This document shows, one piece after another, positions 1 to 5,892 of a stretch of DNA of 6,588 bases (within the stretch, counting starts at the first letter, position 1; each line of letters starts with the position of its first letter). The DNA comes from Chitinophagaceae bacterium (GTDB lineage: Bacteria; Bacteroidota; Bacteroidia; Chitinophagales; Chitinophagaceae). The stretch is taken from positions 1 through 6,588 of the forward strand of contig DPWF01000041.1 in assembly GCA_003526435.1 (NCBI GenBank), read 5' to 3'. The translations under genes and the position numbers were made by a program. The notes beneath the pieces were generated by a model, which was not told the origin of the DNA, ran no database searches, and was given only the letters and a program-made list of their open reading frames with translations.

Positions 1-1325
1 CTGCTACCCCCACTTCTCCATACATTGGTATTGGTGAAGGTGAGAGAGGATCGGTTGGCCAATGCCTGATCGAGTACAATGATATTGTAATTAGTCAGGG
101 GTTCTGTTTCGATTTGCGTTTGTAGTCCGGTAGTTTTATCTTCTACAACAGCATGCATGGGTGCGGCCAATGCATTGAATACGCCAATACCCAGCTTCTT
201 TTTATTTCTTCCAGAAAATTTTGATGCGTTGTACAACTGTGTAATACCAGGGTTTGAGATAAGTACCAGGTTTGGATTGTTATTGACCATATTTCGAACC
301 GAGTTATACCCTCCCGGTGTACTACCTACCCTTCTTGAATAAAACAATCCCGCTTTATTAAACAATTCAATGCCTTCTGTGAAGAAAGGTCTGTTTTCCT
401 GGAACTGTACTTCAAAAGGTGATAAATTAAGTACCACATTATCCGAGATCACCTGCCCGAAATCCGGTATCAGCGTGGCATCCAGTGTAAAGCTTTCATT
501 GATGCCGTATTTCAGATCCATGCCACCATTCCTGAGAAAATCTGTTTTGCGTTCACCGGTAGCATAGGGTACAGTTCGGGTACCCGCTGTAACGTAAGGC
601 AAGAAAGACAAGCGAAGCGGTGGCAGGATATTTTTTATGCCCTGTACATTTCCAAACTGGTTCACGAATCCATTTTGATTGGGGTCAATTTTATTCCAGA
701 ATGAACTCTCATTATTTCTCCTGCTGTACCGCTGAAAATTAATGCCCCATTCCTGTATATCTTTCTTTGAAAAACGTAATGCGGAATAAGGAATTTTCAT
801 TTCTACTGTCCAACCATCTTCCTGCATTTGTATCCTGCTTTCCCATACCGCATCCCATGTGTAATCAGAAGGCGGACCAAATTGTGAGTTCAGGTTAGGT
901 AATAAGCGGCCGTCTGACTGTACATTTCTTGAAGTAACAAGAAACTGGAATCCGTTCTGGTCATCATTATACGTATCAAAAAAAATACTGAAATAGTCCA
1001 CATCATTTCTTTGTTCCCCGTCTCTTGATGTAAGTTGTTTACGAACCAGTTTGGGGTCATCGTACAAATAAGCTCCTACGTAAATAGCCTGGTCGTTGTA
1101 TAAAACACGTACCACCGTCCGTTGACTGGCAGGCACCCCAAATTGCGGGCTATTGAGAATAAAACTATCGGCTGTAGCAGCTTCTTTCCAGAAAGTTTCA
1201 TCGAGGTGTCCATCTATTTTTATGGAACTGTTGATTTTGAGCGCAACTAGACTTCTTTCCTGTGCTTCGGTATAGGTAATAGTAAGGCAGGCAATAATGG
1301 CAAGCAGTGTATATATGCGATTCAT
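1..1325 (-). CDS. DUF5916 family secreted protein with N-terminal CBM9-like domain (partial, C-terminus off the left edge)
   Basis: The frame is open on the minus strand from ATG 1323-1325 to the left edge, giving 441 codons plus two bases with no stop. Residues 1-22 look like a signal peptide (MNRIYTLLAI start, cleavage near EA/QE). Residues about 33-210 resemble the CBM9-like fold found at the N-terminus of this family: IDGHLDETFW at 37-46, a TWDAVWES stretch near 156, and YSALRF and WGINFQRY before 201. Residues 288-315 carry the family hallmark, DFGQV followed by a VVLNLSPFE segment and ENRPFF. Family members are commonly about 750-850 aa with a C-terminal part predicted as an outer-membrane beta-barrel, so roughly half is missing here. 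The role is unknown; surface carbohydrate or peptide binding is only a guess. No Shine-Dalgarno is visible. The gene is probably monocistronic at this end, because an intrinsic terminator separates it from the upstream gene. Family call is confident, function is not. Confidence 0.88.
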   Translation of the reverse strand, partial: MNRIYTLLAIIACLTITYTEAQERSLVALKINSSIKIDGHLDETFWKEAATADSFILNSPQFGVPASQRTVVRVLYNDQAIYVGAYLYDDPKLVRKQLTSRDGEQRNDVDYFSIFFDTYNDDQNGFQFLVTSRNVQSDGRLLPNLNSQFGPPSDYTWDAVWESRIQMQEDGWTVEMKIPYSALRFSKKDIQEWGINFQRYSRRNNESSFWNKIDPNQNGFVNQFGNVQGIKNILPPLRLSFLPYVTAGTRTVPYATGERKTDFLRNGGMDLKYGINESFTLDATLIPDFGQVISDNVVLNLSPFEVQFQENRPFFTEGIELFNKAGLFYSRRVGSTPGGYNSVRNMVNNNPNLVLISNPGITQLYNASKFSGRNKKKLGIGVFNALAAPMHAVVEDKTTGLQTQIETEPLTNYNIIVLDQALANRSSLTFTNTNVWRSGGS

Positions 1326-1332
1326 TGTGGCG

Positions 1333-1340
1333 CAAAAATA
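1333..1340 (-). promoter_or_regulatory. Candidate -7 box (TATTTTTG) of the DUF5916 gene
   Basis: Read on the minus strand this is TATTTTTG, an exact match to the Bacteroidota -7 consensus TAnnTTTG. It ends only 7 nt before the ATG at 1325, so transcription would begin close to or at the start codon and the mRNA would be leaderless or nearly so. No clear TTG -33 element lies at the expected distance; that position is occupied by the dyad at 1359-1378. The call is by eye and AT-rich sequence gives chance matches. Confidence 0.45.
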
Positions 1341-1358
1341 ATGGAATGGCTTTCTCAG

Positions 1359-1378
1359 ACTGGTAAAATTGTACCAGT
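1359..1378. promoter_or_regulatory. 20-bp inverted repeat, candidate operator upstream of the DUF5916 gene
   Basis: ACTGGTA (1359-1365) and TACCAGT (1372-1378) are perfect reverse complements separated by 6 bp. The dyad covers the place where a -33 element for the box at 1333-1340 would be expected. The geometry (7-6-7) fits a dimeric DNA-binding regulator. The regulator is unknown; the arms differ from both the BlaI-type dyads and the CTAA-N5-TTAG dyads elsewhere in the window. Confidence 0.5.
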
Positions 1379-1384
1379 GGCGCT

Positions 1385-1424
1385 AAAAAAAAGGGCCTGC
1401 CGATTAAATTCGGCAGGCCCTTTT
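1385..1424 (-). terminator. Rho-independent terminator of the XRE/S24 repressor gene
   Basis: GGGCCTGCCGA (1393-1403) and TCGGCAGGCCC (1410-1420) form a perfect 11-bp GC-rich stem with a 6-nt loop, extended by A/T pairs to about 15 bp. Read on the minus strand the stem is followed by eight T residues (complement of 1385-1392). It begins about 10 nt after the stop codon at 1434-1436. The plus-strand side has only TTTT after the stem, so it is mainly a minus-strand terminator. It separates this gene from the DUF5916 gene downstream. Confidence 0.9.
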
Positions 1425-1433
1425 GGTATTTTA

Positions 1434-2189
1434 TCAGTTTAATTTTTTCTTCAGCGTACTTACCTGTTCCTGCAGGTTATTTACCATACCAGCGAGTTGA
1501 TTCACATCCCAACGTGGGCCGGCATTGGCTTTTTGAAGGATGTACACCGCTTTCCATACTTCCAGTACATCTTCGGAACTTACATTATAAGGTTCGTATT
1601 GTGGATTATCGCTGATGAGGGTGATTTTATTCTTCAGCCGATTGTTCTTCATGATCCGCTTATATACCACCCCTTCATTTCTTGATAATACAACATAAGT
1701 ATTACTGTTCTTCACGTCTTCAAGGTCTTCTACTTTCTCTCCTACAATTACGCTGCCACTGGGAGTGGGTAACATACTATCACCAACAATTTCAAATGCA
1801 CGGTATTGACCTGGTGAAAGCATCGGAAGGGTAAATGTATTCAATTCATCTACAAATTCCGGATCAGCATACCCTGCCAGATAACCGGCTGCTGCTTTTA
1901 CAGGTACAAAACGCACTTCGGCCACTTCTGCTACCATTTTTAACTGTCTGCGTTTTTCGAGGTATGAACCTCCTGTTTTTGCAGCGGTAAGGTCTTTGAG
2001 TAAGAACTCTTCCATACTCAGTTTAAAAATCTGGCAGATCTGTTTTACCACTTCAAGCCTGGGTTCGGCACGCTCTTCTTCATAGGCACCTACCAGCGAT
2101 CTTTTGATCTTGAGCTTGTTGGCAAACTCTTCCTGCGTCCAGCCACGAAGCTTGCGCAGGTAGCGTAAATTCTTTCCGGCATTTGACAT
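1434..2189 (-). CDS. XRE-family HTH / S24 peptidase (LexA/CI-like) transcriptional repressor
   Basis: A 251-aa DNA-binding repressor that should inactivate itself by self-cleavage, as LexA and phage CI do. Numbering is from ATG 2187-2189. Residues about 7-63 form an XRE helix-turn-helix (NLRYLRKLRGWTQEEFA, then KRSLVGAYEEERAEP). Residues about 92-220 form an S24/LexA-type domain: the scissile Ala-Gly in KAAAGY (A101-G102), nucleophile Ser138 in VGDSMLP, and general base Lys177 in VVYKRI. These spacings (36 and 39 residues) are close to those of E. coli LexA (34 and 37). SDNPQYEPY is also typical of the family. Residues about 230-251 have heptad-spaced hydrophobics (VNQLAGMVNNLQEQV), so a short coiled coil, probably for oligomerisation. 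An in-frame TTG at 2208-2210 would add 7 residues, but it overlaps the likely -7 box, so the ATG is preferred. Diverges from surE. Not canonical LexA, since the HTH is XRE-type; targets beyond its own promoter are unknown. Confidence 0.93.
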   Translation of the reverse strand: MSNAGKNLRYLRKLRGWTQEEFANKLKIKRSLVGAYEEERAEPRLEVVKQICQIFKLSMEEFLLKDLTAAKTGGSYLEKRRQLKMVAEVAEVRFVPVKAAAGYLAGYADPEFVDELNTFTLPMLSPGQYRAFEIVGDSMLPTPSGSVIVGEKVEDLEDVKNSNTYVVLSRNEGVVYKRIMKNNRLKNKITLISDNPQYEPYNVSSEDVLEVWKAVYILQKANAGPRWDVNQLAGMVNNLQEQVSTLKKKLN

Positions 2190-2206
2190 AGCTAACTGAT
2201 TTAGCT
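2190..2206. promoter_or_regulatory. Dyad 1 (AGCTAA-N5-TTAGCT), candidate autoregulatory operator
   Basis: AGCTAA (2190-2195) and TTAGCT (2201-2206) are perfect reverse complements around a 5-bp centre. The dyad abuts the repressor ATG at 2189 and covers the expected transcription start. It shares the core CTAA-N5-TTAG with the dyad at 2214-2228, with centres 23 bp apart (2198 and 2221), as expected for paired sites of a dimeric XRE/S24 repressor controlling itself. Assignment to that repressor is inference. Confidence 0.55.
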
Positions 2207-2207
2207 G

Positions 2208-2236
2208 CAAAATACTAATTTTTTTAGTTATTCCAA
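2208..2236 (-). promoter_or_regulatory. Candidate promoter of the XRE/S24 repressor gene
   Basis: On the minus strand TTG (2234-2236) is followed after 19 nt by TATTTTG (2208-2214), close to the Bacteroidota pattern TTG-N17-23-TAnnTTTG but one base short in the -7 box. Transcription would begin near 2201, leaving a leader of about a dozen bases before ATG 2189. This placement argues against the TTG start at 2210. Confidence 0.55.
2214..2228. promoter_or_regulatory. Dyad 2 (ACTAA-N5-TTAGT), candidate operator between -33 and -7
   Basis: ACTAA (2214-2218) and TTAGT (2224-2228) are perfect reverse complements separated by five T residues. The dyad lies between the -33 and -7 elements of the repressor promoter, where binding would block RNA polymerase. 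It shares CTAA-N5-TTAG with dyad 1, and it also resembles the BlaI-type dyad at 6287-6306, which has N4 in place of N5. Which repressor binds is not decidable by eye. Confidence 0.5.
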
Positions 2237-2245
2237 AAAAAATAT

Positions 2246-2289
2246 TTCCTTCCCCTGCACCGGACTTAAGTCAGGGGCAGGGAAAGGAA
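2246..2289. repeat. Long imperfect inverted repeat in the divergent repressor/surE intergenic region
   Basis: TTCCTTCCCCTGC (2246-2258) and GCAGGGAAAGGAA (2277-2289) are reverse complements with one mismatch. The 18-bp centre contains a perfect 10-bp palindrome, GACTTAAGTC (2263-2272). On the minus strand the stem is followed by AT-rich sequence with eight T residues (complement of 2235-2242), which is terminator-like for transcription entering antisense to surE. It could equally be a protein-binding site in the shared promoter region. Function unresolved. Confidence 0.6.
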
Positions 2290-2294
2290 GTTTG

Positions 2295-2302
2295 TATCTT
2301 GC
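2295..2302 (+). promoter_or_regulatory. Weak candidate -7 box (TATCTTGC) of surE
   Basis: TATCTTG differs from TAnnTTTG by one missing base and ends 5-6 nt before the ATG at 2307, implying a leaderless or near-leaderless transcript. No TTG -33 element is found at the right distance; the region upstream is the G-rich arm of the inverted repeat. A purine-rich run AAAGGAAG (2283-2290) lies too far from ATG 2307 for a normal ribosome-binding site. Low confidence. Confidence 0.25.
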
Positions 2303-2306
2303 ATTC

Positions 2307-3095
2307 ATGTCTAAAACAAGCAAACTAAAGGAACCCGTTATTCTTGTTACCAATGATGACGGTATCAATGCACCGGGCATCCGCGCATTGGTGGAAGCAG
2401 TAAAAGGTTTGGGAAAAATAGTAGTAGTAGCACCCGATAAACCGCAAAGCGGTATGGGACATGCCATTACAATTGGGCAGTTACTTCGCCTCCAGAAATC
2501 AAATGTATTTGAAGGTATTGAAGCCTATAGTTGCAGCGGTACACCTGTTGACTGCGTAAAAATTGCGGTAGATAAAATATTACACCGTAAACCCGATTTA
2601 TGTGTGAGTGGTGTGAACCACGGAGCCAATCATTCCATCAATGTTATTTATTCAGGTACTATGTCGGCAGCGCTGGAAGCCTCTATTGAAAGCATTCCCA
2701 GTATTGGTTTCAGTTTACTTGACCTGAGTATTGATGCAGATTTTAATGCCGCCAGTAAATATGCCAGAATTATTGTACAGAAATTATTGAGTGGTAAAAG
2801 TCTCGACAAGCATTTATGTCTGAATGTAAACATACCTGCTGTTGAGGAAAAACTGATCAAGGGTATTAAAATATGCAGACAGGCTTATGCCAAATACGAG
2901 GAAGAGTTTGATGAAAGAAAGGACCCGCATGGTAAAAAATATTACTGGCTCACGGGTGAGTTTGTAAATTTTGATAAGGGAAAAGATACCGATGTATGGG
3001 CCCTGAAAAATAATTATGTAAGCGTGGTACCTGTTCAGTTTGATCTTACCAACTATAAACTGAAACAGCAGCTCGAAACCAAATGGAAATTCTGA
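2307..3095 (+). CDS. surE: 5'/3'-nucleotidase SurE
   Basis: A 262-aa metal-dependent nucleoside monophosphate phosphatase, cytoplasmic in the known family; SurE proteins dephosphorylate 5'- and 3'-nucleotides and are linked to stationary-phase survival. The length is normal for the family (about 250-265 aa). All hallmark motifs are present, numbered from ATG 2307: VTNDDGINAPGI with metal ligands Asp17 and Asp18, VAPDKPQSG with Ser48, CSGTPVDCV at about 76-84, SGVNHGAN with Asn104, and VIYSGTMSAALE at about 113-124. An upstream in-frame TTG at 2292 would add five residues, but it lies next to a possible -7 box and gives a non-family extension, so ATG is preferred. Overlaps the next gene by one base (TGATG), so the two are probably translationally coupled. 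Diverges from the XRE/S24 repressor, whose dyads could affect both promoters. Confidence 0.98.
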   Translation: MSKTSKLKEPVILVTNDDGINAPGIRALVEAVKGLGKIVVVAPDKPQSGMGHAITIGQLLRLQKSNVFEGIEAYSCSGTPVDCVKIAVDKILHRKPDLCVSGVNHGANHSINVIYSGTMSAALEASIESIPSIGFSLLDLSIDADFNAASKYARIIVQKLLSGKSLDKHLCLNVNIPAVEEKLIKGIKICRQAYAKYEEEFDERKDPHGKKYYWLTGEFVNFDKGKDTDVWALKNNYVSVVPVQFDLTNYKLKQQLETKWKF

Positions 3096-3388
3096 TGCTG
3101 AAAAAAGATAATCTCCGTTTAGGCCTGATTCTTGGCTTCCTGTCGCCTGTACTTGGGTTCTTCATCTATTATTTGGTGAAATTCAGGCTATTCAGTTTCC
3201 AGGAATTTTTACAGGTCATCCGTGCAAATCCTTCTTTACTCACAGGCATCATCAGTCTTTCGCTGATTACCAATGCAGTGGTATTTACCATTTATATTAA
3301 TCGTCAGAATGACAAAACAGCAAGAGGTATTTTTATTGCCACCTGTATTTATGCATTAGTGGCGCTGTCTTTTAAATGGTTTATATGA
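3095..3388 (+). CDS. Small three-helix membrane protein downstream of surE
   Basis: A 97-aa protein I do not recognise beyond being a small integral membrane protein. Three hydrophobic segments are visible, numbered from ATG 3095: about residues 8-28 (LGLILGFLSPVLGFFIYYLV), about 46-68 (containing GIISLSLITNAVVFTIYI) and about 77-96 (containing IFIATCIYALVALSF). Short basic loops (KKDNLR, NRQNDKTAR) connect them. An ATG at 3083 would give 101 aa with a 13-base overlap into surE. The ATG at 3095 is preferred because it forms the compact stop-start overlap TGATG typical of translational coupling. Its tight linkage to surE, with lpxB further on in the same direction, suggests a conserved envelope-related cluster. 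No catalytic motif is visible and no function is proposed. Confidence 0.8.
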   Translation: MLKKDNLRLGLILGFLSPVLGFFIYYLVKFRLFSFQEFLQVIRANPSLLTGIISLSLITNAVVFTIYINRQNDKTARGIFIATCIYALVALSFKWFI

Positions 3389-3390
3389 TT

Positions 3391-3455
3391 TTTTTTTAGC
3401 CACAGATTCACAGATTTTATGTAAAAAGTAATCTGTGAATCTGTGGCTAAAAAAA
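3391..3455. repeat. Perfect 26-bp-arm palindromic intergenic repeat
   Basis: Positions 3391-3416 and 3430-3455 are perfect reverse complements around a 13-nt loop. The arm core is AGCCACAGATTCACAGATT (3398-3416), itself holding a direct repeat of CACAGATT, and the outer ends are T7 and A7. It lies between convergent genes. Unlike an intrinsic terminator, either strand reads T-run, stem, A-run, which is the wrong polarity for release. The CACAGATT motif resembles dispersed repeats I recall from several bacterial genomes, so a mobile or REP-like palindrome is likely. The remaining bases of the gap to 3515 hold nothing I can identify. Confidence 0.8.
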
Positions 3456-3515
3456 TTTATGCATACCGTGGGAGCAACAGCCTGAAACATAGTTTAACTG
3501 CCGCTGCTTATTCTA

Positions 3516-5888
3516 TTAATCCTCAGATATCATAAAAGTAACCGTCTTTTTAAACCTTGACACCACAGACTTTCCATTAACGGTGGCGGGGTTCCAAACC
3601 GGGCCTTTTGAAAGCATACGAACTACTTCGGCTGCTGTACCATAACCGGGATCATTTTCTGCTTTAATGTCGCTTATTTTACCTGCTCTGTCAACAATAA
3701 ACGAAACTTGTACAGCACATTTACCGGGAGGTGCTCCATTTATAACAGGAATATCTCTATTAAGGTTTTTCACAAGAAAATTACGCCAGGCTGTGTCTCC
3801 TCCAGGGAATGAAACAGGTTCTTGTTGTTGGATAGACCCGTTTCCCGATTCATCCACATTTGCTGCAAAATTGATGTTAGTTATCGGCGTTCCGGTTTCT
3901 TTATTTATTTGACCTTCATTCTGTGCTTTAAAACTGGCGGCCTGTTTAGTGGTAATGAGTACCACTCCTTTCACATCCTCATCGGTGAACATTTTTAATG
4001 CTACGGGGTCCTTGATGATATCAATTTTTTTGATTGCATTAGGCTCTATTTCATTCAACTGATTATAACTTACTTTCTCACCATTCAGCAAAAACATTAA
4101 GCCTTCCGTTGACTTATATTTATCGTTTAATTTGAAATAAGGATTGCCTTCCAGTTTTATCGATTGAAAATTACCTGCTTTATCGTTGGTTACAACTGCT
4201 CGTTGTGCTCCAAATTCAACAGAAGTTTTTGTTCTGTCTAACTGATCATCAGCGCCTATGTCTGCCACTGTAATCGACTGGCTCTTCTCAATTGTTGCAA
4301 GATATTGTTCAATACCCTGAAGAATTGCTTTTACAATTTTTTCCTGATAGGCTTCTGTTTTTAAGAGCGCAGCTTCTTCTTTATTAGTGATAAAACCAGC
4401 TTCTAACAATACAGACGGACACTTAATGGTCTGCAAAACATAAATACCTTTACTCCTACTTTTAATACCCTGAAAAGTTGTAGATGACTGAGTCAGAAAA
4501 TTACCGATCCAGTTCGCCAACTGGTAACTTTTGTCGTAGTCGTATGTTTTCGTTTTATCTCCCAGATAAATCTCAGCTCCTCGTGTCGGATTACTTACTG
4601 AAGCTTGTCCTTTTCTGCGAATCGGAGCAGCACTGTTTACATGCAGCGAAACAAACAAATCTGGTGCTAATGCGTTTGTTTTCTCGGCCACCTGTACTAC
4701 CGTGTGAAATTCATCTGAATTACGTGTAAGAACAATATCCAACTGCGGATTATTATTCTTCTCCTTCAGCATTTTTGCCAACTGAAGCGTTAATATTGAT
4801 TCTGTAATTCCATCAACGCCCCTTGCACCCACGTCTTCTCCCCCATGACCGGGATTGATGACGATGCGGTACGTTTTACTGAGTTTCATCGGGGCAACAG
4901 TTTCTAGGTTAATATCTGTTACGGTAATACCAGACTGCTGCGATGCTTTCACATCATTGATGACACTTTGCAGTACATTCTTTACAGATATGGGATGCTC
5001 TGCCCTGTACTCTTTGTTACGAAAAGCAAACAGTACAATAACTACCGCCAGGAGTGGTAATACCACTAAGCGACGGATATAACTGAATCTTGGGTTTGTA
5101 TGATTGGTTAACATTTGCAACCTCCTTTTTATGGGTGAAAAAAAGAACGGATGCACAAGGTCGAAACGATGTTTCGGATAAACCGCCGTTAACAGCATTT
5201 GCGCCAATGCAGCCGTGTCACCATCCTGTACCGCTTTCTTGTCTGCAATGAATTCATGGATCATGTCCATTTCTTTTTTGAGTAACCAGAAAAAAGGATT
5301 GAACCATCCGGGAATCAACATAAGCTGTATCAGCAGTTTATCAACAGAATGTTGCTGTTGTACATGCGTGAGCTCATGTTGAAGGATCTGTTTACCCGAT
5401 GCGCTTCGGATATCGATCTCTTCATTCCAGAAAATATATCGGAAAAAGGAAAAGGGCGTCCCCTTTGCCTGGGTGATGATAAGAAATACATCTCCTACCT
5501 GTTTGCAGGAATGCTTTTTCAGCAAATCATAAATCCTGTAAAAAGCCTTTATTAAAAGGGCGAGAAGACAAGCAGCTATCAGTATATATACCAGACTCAC
5601 GATGCCTTCCATGCTCCAGTGAAAGCCTTTACTACCTATTACTGCCTCTAATTCAGAATTATTATCTGCTACTACCGATAAAAAACGGATGACCTGCTGC
5701 TGGCTGGCATAAGTTGTTGCCCATTGAATTTTAATCAGTGGAACCGTCCACGAAAACAAAGCTACTGCCAGCAGGTAAAACCGGTTATACTGATGAAATT
5801 TTTTGTTTCGCAGAGCAAACCAGTAGTATCCCATCATAATGGCACTACACAGTATCACCTGCAGAAAATAATAAGCAGTACTTAGCAT
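3516..5888 (-). CDS. BlaR1-like M56 membrane metalloprotease fused to Amidase_3, TonB-plug-like and TonB C-terminal domains
   Basis: A 790-aa inner-membrane signal transducer candidate. N-terminal M56 part: membrane segments near residues 5-26, 36-54 and 95-116, a cytoplasmic zinc site HELTH (171-175) with third ligand Glu212 in EFIAD, a hydrophobic stretch about 184-203, and a last membrane segment about 272-289. In BlaR1 this protease domain cleaves the partner BlaI repressor or triggers its cleavage. The rest should be periplasmic. Residues about 340-531 form an N-acetylmuramoyl-L-alanine amidase (Amidase_3), which cuts the MurNAc-L-Ala bond: NPGHGG (His348), GITES (Glu363), SLHVNS (His416) and LLEAGF (Glu496), all present. 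Residues about 571-650 resemble the end of a TonB-receptor plug (FLLNGEKV, IDIIKDP, VKGVVLITTK). Residues about 697-788 match a TonB C-terminal domain (FPGGDTAWRNFL, VSFIVDRAGKISDI, WNPATVNGKSV). No penicillin-binding sensor domain is present. Starts 4 nt after the BlaI-type gene, same operon. Domain calls strong; signalling role inferred. Confidence 0.92.
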   Translation of the reverse strand: MLSTAYYFLQVILCSAIMMGYYWFALRNKKFHQYNRFYLLAVALFSWTVPLIKIQWATTYASQQQVIRFLSVVADNNSELEAVIGSKGFHWSMEGIVSLVYILIAACLLALLIKAFYRIYDLLKKHSCKQVGDVFLIITQAKGTPFSFFRYIFWNEEIDIRSASGKQILQHELTHVQQQHSVDKLLIQLMLIPGWFNPFFWLLKKEMDMIHEFIADKKAVQDGDTAALAQMLLTAVYPKHRFDLVHPFFFSPIKRRLQMLTNHTNPRFSYIRRLVVLPLLAVVIVLFAFRNKEYRAEHPISVKNVLQSVINDVKASQQSGITVTDINLETVAPMKLSKTYRIVINPGHGGEDVGARGVDGITESILTLQLAKMLKEKNNNPQLDIVLTRNSDEFHTVVQVAEKTNALAPDLFVSLHVNSAAPIRRKGQASVSNPTRGAEIYLGDKTKTYDYDKSYQLANWIGNFLTQSSTTFQGIKSRSKGIYVLQTIKCPSVLLEAGFITNKEEAALLKTEAYQEKIVKAILQGIEQYLATIEKSQSITVADIGADDQLDRTKTSVEFGAQRAVVTNDKAGNFQSIKLEGNPYFKLNDKYKSTEGLMFLLNGEKVSYNQLNEIEPNAIKKIDIIKDPVALKMFTDEDVKGVVLITTKQAASFKAQNEGQINKETGTPITNINFAANVDESGNGSIQQQEPVSFPGGDTAWRNFLVKNLNRDIPVINGAPPGKCAVQVSFIVDRAGKISDIKAENDPGYGTAAEVVRMLSKGPVWNPATVNGKSVVSRFKKTVTFMISED

Positions 5889-5892
5889 GCTT

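Noticed and set aside
157..567. Plus-strand frames of 61 and 65 codons
   Set aside because: Both lie antisense within the DUF5916 coding region, whose translation matches family motifs throughout.
1497..1685. Plus-strand 62-codon frame
   Set aside because: Antisense to the S24 domain of the repressor; no start context or motif supports it.
2190..2210. TTG start at 2208-2210 for the XRE/S24 repressor
   Set aside because: It overlaps the candidate -7 box TATTTTG and adds seven residues outside the HTH domain; ATG 2187-2189 fits better.
2228..2467. Minus-strand 79-codon frame over the surE start
   Set aside because: It covers the divergent promoter region and the conserved surE N-terminus, and its translation has no recognisable motif.
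3391..3455. Bidirectional intrinsic terminator between convergent genes
   Set aside because: The hairpin is strong, but on each strand the T-run precedes the stem and an A-run follows it, the reverse of what an intrinsic terminator needs.
3667..5555. Four plus-strand frames of 68-81 codons
   Set aside because: They are antisense to the 790-aa protein, whose frame is unbroken and rich in family motifs; no independent coding evidence.
3516..5888. Classical BlaR1/MecR1 beta-lactam sensor
   Set aside because: The C-terminal part shows amidase and TonB-type motifs; no penicillin-binding SxxK/SxN/KTG set in a transpeptidase-like context was seen.
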